Assembly (NCBI GenBank): GCA_000436915.1 | Contig: HF994129.1 | Span: forward strand, 2,241 to 11,106 | Reading direction: 5' to 3' | Source: Prevotella sp. CAG:1092 | GTDB lineage: Bacteria; Bacteroidota; Bacteroidia; Bacteroidales; Bacteroidaceae | DNA: 8,866 bases | Shown: positions 5,829 to 8,866 of the stretch, one piece after another | Layout: each line of letters starts with the position of its first letter | Numbering within the stretch: position 1 is the first letter of the stretch | Program-made: the position numbers and the translations under genes | The notes under the pieces: generated by a model | What the model was told of the DNA's origin: nothing | Databases searched by the model: none | The model's input: the letters and a program-made list of their open reading frames with translations, nothing else

Positions 5829-6662
5829 ATGTTTTCAAGTAATCCTGGACCTATAGGAGTTTTTGATTCTGGCTATGGTGGTCTGACCATCCTGCATGGT
5901 ATAAGACAGCGACTACCAGAATACGACTTCATGTATCTTGGCGATAATGCCCGAGCGCCTTATGGCTCACGCTCGTTCGAAGTAGTATACCAGTTTACAC
6001 GTCAGGCTGTGCTGAAGCTATTCAGCATGGGCTGCCAGTTGGTGATATTGGGATGTAACACCGCTTCTGCCAAGGCGCTGAGAAGCATTCAGCAACGCGA
6101 CCTTCCGCAATGGGATGAAAATCGCAGAGTGTTGGGAATAATTCGTCCTACTGCCGAAGTTATCGGACAACTCACCACTTCTCGCCACGTCGGACTCCTT
6201 GCTACTCCTGGTACCATCCTTAGTGGTAGCTACGAGATGGAGATTGCAAAGCTATTCCCTGATATCAAGCTCTCTGGCGTAGGTTGTCCGCTATGGGCAT
6301 CTATCGTTGAAGCCAATGAAGCCGATAGTCCTGGTGCTGATTATTTCGTTAAGAAGCGTATCGACATGCTGATGCGCAAAGACCCTGAGATAGATGCTGT
6401 GATATTGGGATGCACTCATTATCCACTCTTGATGAGCAGTATCGTAAAGCATGTTCCTACAGGGGTACGTATCATCCCGCAAGGAGAATATGTCGCTAAT
6501 AGTCTTCGCGACTATCTCAATCGTCATACCGCTATGGACGAGCGATTGACAAAGAATGGTACATGTCAGTATTTCACTACCGAGAGCGAGGATAAGTTTG
6601 AAGAAACTGCTCAGATATTCCTCCACGAAAAGGTGAATGTTAAGCATGTAGACCTTGGATAA
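5829..6662 (+). CDS. murI: Glutamate racemase
   Basis: MurI interconverts L- and D-glutamate in the cytosol and supplies D-Glu for the peptidoglycan stem peptide. The 277-residue product has every family signature: G-V-F-D-S-G-Y-G-G-L at 10-19 with Asp13 and Ser14, P-Y-G-S at 44-47, L-G-C-N-T-A-S-A at 74-81 with catalytic Cys76, and L-G-C-T-H-Y-P-L-L at 193-201 with the second catalytic Cys195 and His197. It is a cofactor-independent two-cysteine racemase of usual length. The start fits the conserved N-terminal strand and lies behind an A-rich AATTAAAAAG. It is 32 bases after the third ompH-like gene, and the two may share a transcript. ompH next to murI is a gene order I recall from other Bacteroidetes. 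Nothing is missing or broken. Confidence 0.97.
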   Translation: MFSSNPGPIGVFDSGYGGLTILHGIRQRLPEYDFMYLGDNARAPYGSRSFEVVYQFTRQAVLKLFSMGCQLVILGCNTASAKALRSIQQRDLPQWDENRRVLGIIRPTAEVIGQLTTSRHVGLLATPGTILSGSYEMEIAKLFPDIKLSGVGCPLWASIVEANEADSPGADYFVKKRIDMLMRKDPEIDAVILGCTHYPLLMSSIVKHVPTGVRIIPQGEYVANSLRDYLNRHTAMDERLTKNGTCQYFTTESEDKFEETAQIFLHEKVNVKHVDLG

Positions 6663-6735
6663 TCCTCAGAGAAAGGTATCAAATCCCATAGGTAATCCTT
6701 AATTATATATCGTTTATAATAGAAAAAATAGAATT

Positions 6736-7071
6736 ATGCAAGAAACAAGACAAAATAGAATATCACGCCTATTGCAGAAGGAGCTGGCTGCTATCTTCCA
6801 GTCGCAGACTCGTTTGATGCATGGTGTATTGGTAAGCGTAACAAGAGTTCGCATCAGTCCAGACCTCAGTATCTGTACTGCATATCTTAGCATTTTCCCT
6901 TCTGAAAAGGGCGAAGAGATAATAAAGAATATCTCTGCCAACGAGAAGACTATACGCTACGAGCTTGGTACACGTGTGAGAAATCAGTTGCGTATCATCC
7001 CTGAGTTGAGATTCTTCATTGATGATAGTCTTGACTACATTGAGCGTATTGATGAACTCTTGAAAAAGTAA
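6736..7071 (+). CDS. rbfA: 30S ribosome-binding factor RbfA
   Basis: RbfA is a small KH-fold protein that binds immature 30S subunits and helps the 5' end of 16S rRNA to mature, especially in the cold. The 111-residue product is of usual length and shows the expected order: R-I-S-R-L-L-Q-K-E-L-A-A-I-F (first helix, about 8-21), V-T-R-V-R-I-S-P-D-L-S at 35-45 leading into the T-A-Y-L-S-I-F strand (48-54), and the C-terminal L-R-I-I-P-E-L-R-F-F-I-D-D-S-L block followed by the helix R-I-D-E-L-L. The start is preceded by an A-rich AGAAAAAATAGAATT. It is separated from murI by 73 bases without a visible terminator, and from the permease gene by 100 bases with a long hairpin. Confidence 0.94.
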   Translation: MQETRQNRISRLLQKELAAIFQSQTRLMHGVLVSVTRVRISPDLSICTAYLSIFPSEKGEEIIKNISANEKTIRYELGTRVRNQLRIIPELRFFIDDSLDYIERIDELLKK

Positions 7072-7106
7072 AAGGGTAAAAAAATTAAAAAAACAAAAGG
7101 GCAATA

Positions 7107-7149
7107 ATAGTAAGGGAGTTGAGATGTCAGACTTGACTCCCTATACTAT
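7107..7149. terminator. Long hairpin between rbfA and the permease gene
   Basis: The arm 7107-7123 (ATAGTAAGGGAGTTGAG) pairs with 7132-7149, giving a stem of about 17 base pairs with two G-T pairs, one bulged A at 7143 and an 8-base loop. The core is AGGGAGT with ACTCCCT. No T-run follows on the plus strand; instead a very A-rich segment (7068-7098) lies before it. It ends only 22 bases before the permease ATG, so it could also act in the 5' leader of that gene. Pairing is visible; role unproven. Confidence 0.5.
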
Positions 7150-7171
7150 ATAAATATGGTAAGTAAGATAT

Positions 7172-8410
7172 ATGAATTTCCCATTCTTTATAGCTCGTAG
7201 GTATCTTTTTTCAAAAAAGGGCACACATGCCATTAATATCATCTCGGTGATATCTATGGTTGGTGTTGCCGTTGCTACCATGGCTTTGGTGATAGTACTT
7301 AGTGTTTTCAATGGTTTCCATGACCTTGTAGCTTCTCTCTTCACCAACTTCGATCCGCAGATAGAGATTGTCCCTGCTAAGGGTAAGACGGCTCCATGTG
7401 ATGATCCAATACTTACTAAGATACAGCAGCTGCCACAGATAGATGTGGCAACAGAGTGTGTTGAGGATGTCGCTCTTGCTATCTATGGTGGTAACCAACA
7501 GATGGTGAAGATAAAGGGTGTGGATGATAATTTCTCAGACCTTACTCATATAAACGATATCCTTATTGGCGATGGTGAGTTTGCCCTCCATACTGCCAAC
7601 TTGGAGTATGGTACTCCAGGTATTCGCCTTGCACAGGATATGGGACTTGGCGCACGTTGGAATAACTATATGCATATCTATGCTCCTCGCCGTGATGGAC
7701 AGCTTGATATGTCAAGCCCTACCGACGGCTTTGTTGAAGACTCGCTATTGGCATCGGGAGTAGTGTTCTGTGTGAAACAATCTAAATACGACAAGAATTA
7801 TATCCTCACCTCTATAACCTTCGCTCGCAACCTCTTCGGTCAGCAGGGTATGCTCTCTTCGCTTGAGCTGCGACTCAAGGATGGCTCTGATTTCAATGCT
7901 GTGAAAAAGGAGATTACACAGATATGTGGTGATAAATATGTAGTGAAAGACCGTTTCGAACAGCAGGAAGATACCTTCCGCATTATGCAGATAGAAAAGG
8001 TCATAGCTTATATCTTCCTTACCTTCATCCTTGTGGTGGCATGCTTTAATATCATCGGCTCTTTGTCGATGCTTATCATTGATAAGAAGGATGATGTGCA
8101 GACATTGCGCAATCTTGGCGCTACAGATAAGCAGATAGTAAGGATATTCCTCTTTGAAGGCAGAATGATTTCTGCTATTGGTGCTATAGTGGGAATAGGC
8201 TTTGGCTTGTTGCTATGCTGGCTACAGCAGGAGTTTGGCTTGGTTCGTATGGGAGGCAGCGATGGCTCTTTTGTTGTTAATGCTTATCCTGTGAGTGTGC
8301 ATTATTTCGATGTCCTCTGCATATTTGTTACGGTGATTGTTGTAGGCTGGCTTGCCGTCTGGTATCCTGTAAAGAGGGTAGCCAATATGCTTACGCAAAG
8401 GAAAGAATAA
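7172..8410 (+). CDS. LolC/LolE/FtsX-type ABC transporter permease
   Basis: The 412-residue inner-membrane protein has the layout of the LolC/LolE family: an N-terminal N-F-P-F-F-I-A-R-R-Y-L motif, a first membrane helix at about 22-46, a large periplasmic MacB-type domain (about 50-270), and a C-terminal FtsX domain with three helices at about 277-303, 332-352 and 379-398. The family segment K-K-D-D-V-Q-T-L-R-N-L-G-A at 305-317 lies between the second and third helices and is the usual ATPase-contact loop. LolCDE extracts lipoproteins from the inner membrane for delivery to the outer membrane; Bacteroidetes often have a single LolC/E-like protein that may form a homodimer. No ATPase gene is next to it, so its partner must be coded elsewhere. 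The start at 7172 places the R-R-Y-L motif at the normal distance. It follows rbfA, as I recall in other Bacteroidales. Family secure; exact substrate inferred. Confidence 0.88.
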   Translation: MNFPFFIARRYLFSKKGTHAINIISVISMVGVAVATMALVIVLSVFNGFHDLVASLFTNFDPQIEIVPAKGKTAPCDDPILTKIQQLPQIDVATECVEDVALAIYGGNQQMVKIKGVDDNFSDLTHINDILIGDGEFALHTANLEYGTPGIRLAQDMGLGARWNNYMHIYAPRRDGQLDMSSPTDGFVEDSLLASGVVFCVKQSKYDKNYILTSITFARNLFGQQGMLSSLELRLKDGSDFNAVKKEITQICGDKYVVKDRFEQQEDTFRIMQIEKVIAYIFLTFILVVACFNIIGSLSMLIIDKKDDVQTLRNLGATDKQIVRIFLFEGRMISAIGAIVGIGFGLLLCWLQQEFGLVRMGGSDGSFVVNAYPVSVHYFDVLCIFVTVIVVGWLAVWYPVKRVANMLTQRKE

Positions 8411-8444
8411 CACCAAGCAAAAAGCTTAAGCAAGAATTGGATAT

Positions 8445-8462
8445 GGGCGCAATTATGCGCCC
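8445..8462. terminator. Short GC-rich perfect hairpin after the permease gene
   Basis: GGGCGCA (8445-8451) pairs exactly with TGCGCCC (8456-8462) around the loop ATTA. It starts 34 bases after the permease stop. AAAATG rather than a T-run follows, so it is not a textbook intrinsic terminator; it may stabilise the 3' end or act with the larger hairpin 50 bases on. Confidence 0.5.
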
Positions 8463-8511
8463 AAAATGAAGAAATAAAGAAAGATAGGGAAAATAAGCGG
8501 AAAGCAAAATA

Positions 8512-8556
8512 AAAATGGAGAGGAGGGGCCTAAGCTCCTCCTCTCCATTTTCTTTT
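8512..8556. terminator. Strong bidirectional terminator between convergent genes
   Basis: AAAATGGAGAGGAGG (8512-8526) pairs without mismatch with 8537-8551, and the stem continues with one G-T and two G-C pairs to a 4-base loop (CTAA at 8530-8533), about 18 base pairs in all. A T-rich stretch (TTTTCTTTTG) follows on the plus strand, and in the minus orientation the hairpin is followed by ATTTTTATTTTG. It lies between the plus-strand permease gene and the minus-strand gene ending at 8616, where a shared terminator is expected. Confidence 0.88.
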
Positions 8557-8615
8557 GTCCTTTCCCTTTTCTTTTGTCCTTTTCTTTTTCTTTTCCCTTT
8601 TTTCTTTTTTCTCCT
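8548..8615. repeat. Polypyrimidine tract with 19-base direct repeat
   Basis: About 68 bases are almost entirely C and T on the plus strand (purine on the minus). The unit TTTTCTTTTGTCCTTT appears at 8548-8563 and again at 8567-8582, a period of 19 bases; further TTTTC and CCCTTTT blocks follow. The tract begins inside the terminator stem and ends at the stop codon of the minus-strand gene. The DNA before the hairpin (about 8466-8511) is correspondingly rich in A and G, so the two sides are loosely complementary. Together with 8411-8511 it makes up a 205-base gene-free gap. Confidence 0.7.
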
Positions 8616-8866
8616 TTATTTATTCATTCCGATGGCATATTTGCCATCGCTATTAGCCATAATCCTTGCTATATAATTAAGGGCAAGGAAATGATAGCGC
8701 AAGCAACCAGCTGGTGCCATTGGGGCTTTGCGATATACCTCATCGCTAACCTCCTTTTCTATTAATACCTCGGGATATGGCTCCAAAAGCAATAATCTGC
8801 CAACTGCGCAGGCGTCGAAATATACTCCTCCTGGCTTGAAGAAGCGCTCTTGGCGCGAGCCTATCT
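8616..8866 (-). CDS. Unrecognised protein, C-terminal 82 residues (5' partial)
   Basis: Read on the minus strand from the right edge, one frame stays open for 82 codons and stops with TAA at 8616-8618; the gene begins beyond the window. The visible part opens I-G-S-R-Q-E-R-F-F-K-P-G-G-V-Y-F-D-A, continues with a hydrophobic V-G-R-L-L-L-L-E-P-Y-P-E-V-L-I segment, then A-P-M-A-P-A-G-C-L-R-Y-H-F-L-A-L-N-Y-I-A, and ends Y-A-I-G-M-N-K. Composition is that of a folded soluble protein, with two Cys and no signal or clear membrane helix. The other two minus-strand frames are closed by early stops. An 8-base-pair inverted repeat (8630-8649) lies in the last codons. I do not recognise the family. It converges on the permease gene and shares its terminator. 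That it is coding is likely; identity is open. Confidence 0.72.
   Translation of the reverse strand, partial: IGSRQERFFKPGGVYFDACAVGRLLLLEPYPEVLIEKEVSDEVYRKAPMAPAGCLRYHFLALNYIARIMANSDGKYAIGMNK

Noticed and set aside
6663..6735. Promoter between murI and rbfA
   Set aside because: The gap is AT-rich and contains TATAAT-like strings, but no clear Bacteroidetes TTTG / TAnnTTTG pair at proper spacing, so I do not call one.
8630..8649. 8-base-pair inverted repeat as a separate terminator
   Set aside because: It lies inside the last codons of the minus-strand gene and has no T-run after it; the nearby 18-pair hairpin is a far better terminator.
8574..8765. A 63-codon plus-strand frame starting with TTG
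   Set aside because: Its first third is the translated pyrimidine tract (F/S/P only) and the rest is antisense to the convincing minus-strand gene.

Overview
The window is a stretch of chromosomal housekeeping DNA from a member of Bacteroidetes, most likely order Bacteroidales and probably Prevotella or a close relative. Four things point there. The gene order is DUF6089-type barrel, uppS, bamA, ompH/skp-like genes, murI. Most ribosome-binding regions are A-rich rather than strong Shine-Dalgarno sites. Every visible signal peptide is predicted to be cut just before a glutamine. The protein sequences also resemble Bacteroidales homologues I know. The genus is an inference.

Layout. Bases 1-500 hold the 3' end of an outer-membrane barrel gene (DUF6089-like). 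It runs by a 1-base TGATG overlap into uppS (500-1249), which overlaps bamA (1236-3896). A 155-base gap follows, with a degenerate 7-bp repeat tract and a long hairpin. Then come two Skp/OmpH-like periplasmic chaperone genes (4052-4564 and 4628-5122) and a clear intrinsic terminator (5147-5184). A third, divergent OmpH-like gene (5242-5796) is followed closely by murI (5829-6662), rbfA (6736-7071), another long hairpin (7107-7149) and a LolC/LolE/FtsX-type permease gene (7172-8410). Two hairpins and a polypyrimidine tract fill 8411-8615. The last 251 bases encode, on the minus strand, the C-terminal end of an unrecognised protein convergent with the permease gene.

How the genes fit together. 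Most serve the cell envelope. UppS makes the undecaprenyl carrier lipid and MurI makes D-glutamate for peptidoglycan. BamA inserts outer-membrane barrels, and the OmpH/Skp proteins are expected to hold unfolded barrel proteins in the periplasm for it. The LolC/E-like permease probably acts in lipoprotein export or another MacB/FtsX-type function. RbfA is the exception, a 30S ribosome maturation factor.

I see no phage, transposon, CRISPR array, RNA gene or obvious new multigene system. The points most worth a second look are: a BamA C-terminus that runs past the last predicted strand and lacks the usual terminal aromatic residue, with a repeat tract directly behind it; three dissimilar OmpH paralogues, the third behind a terminator and linked to murI; a Tyr/Asn-rich insertion in the BamA barrel; several intergenic hairpins; and the unidentified convergent gene at the right edge.
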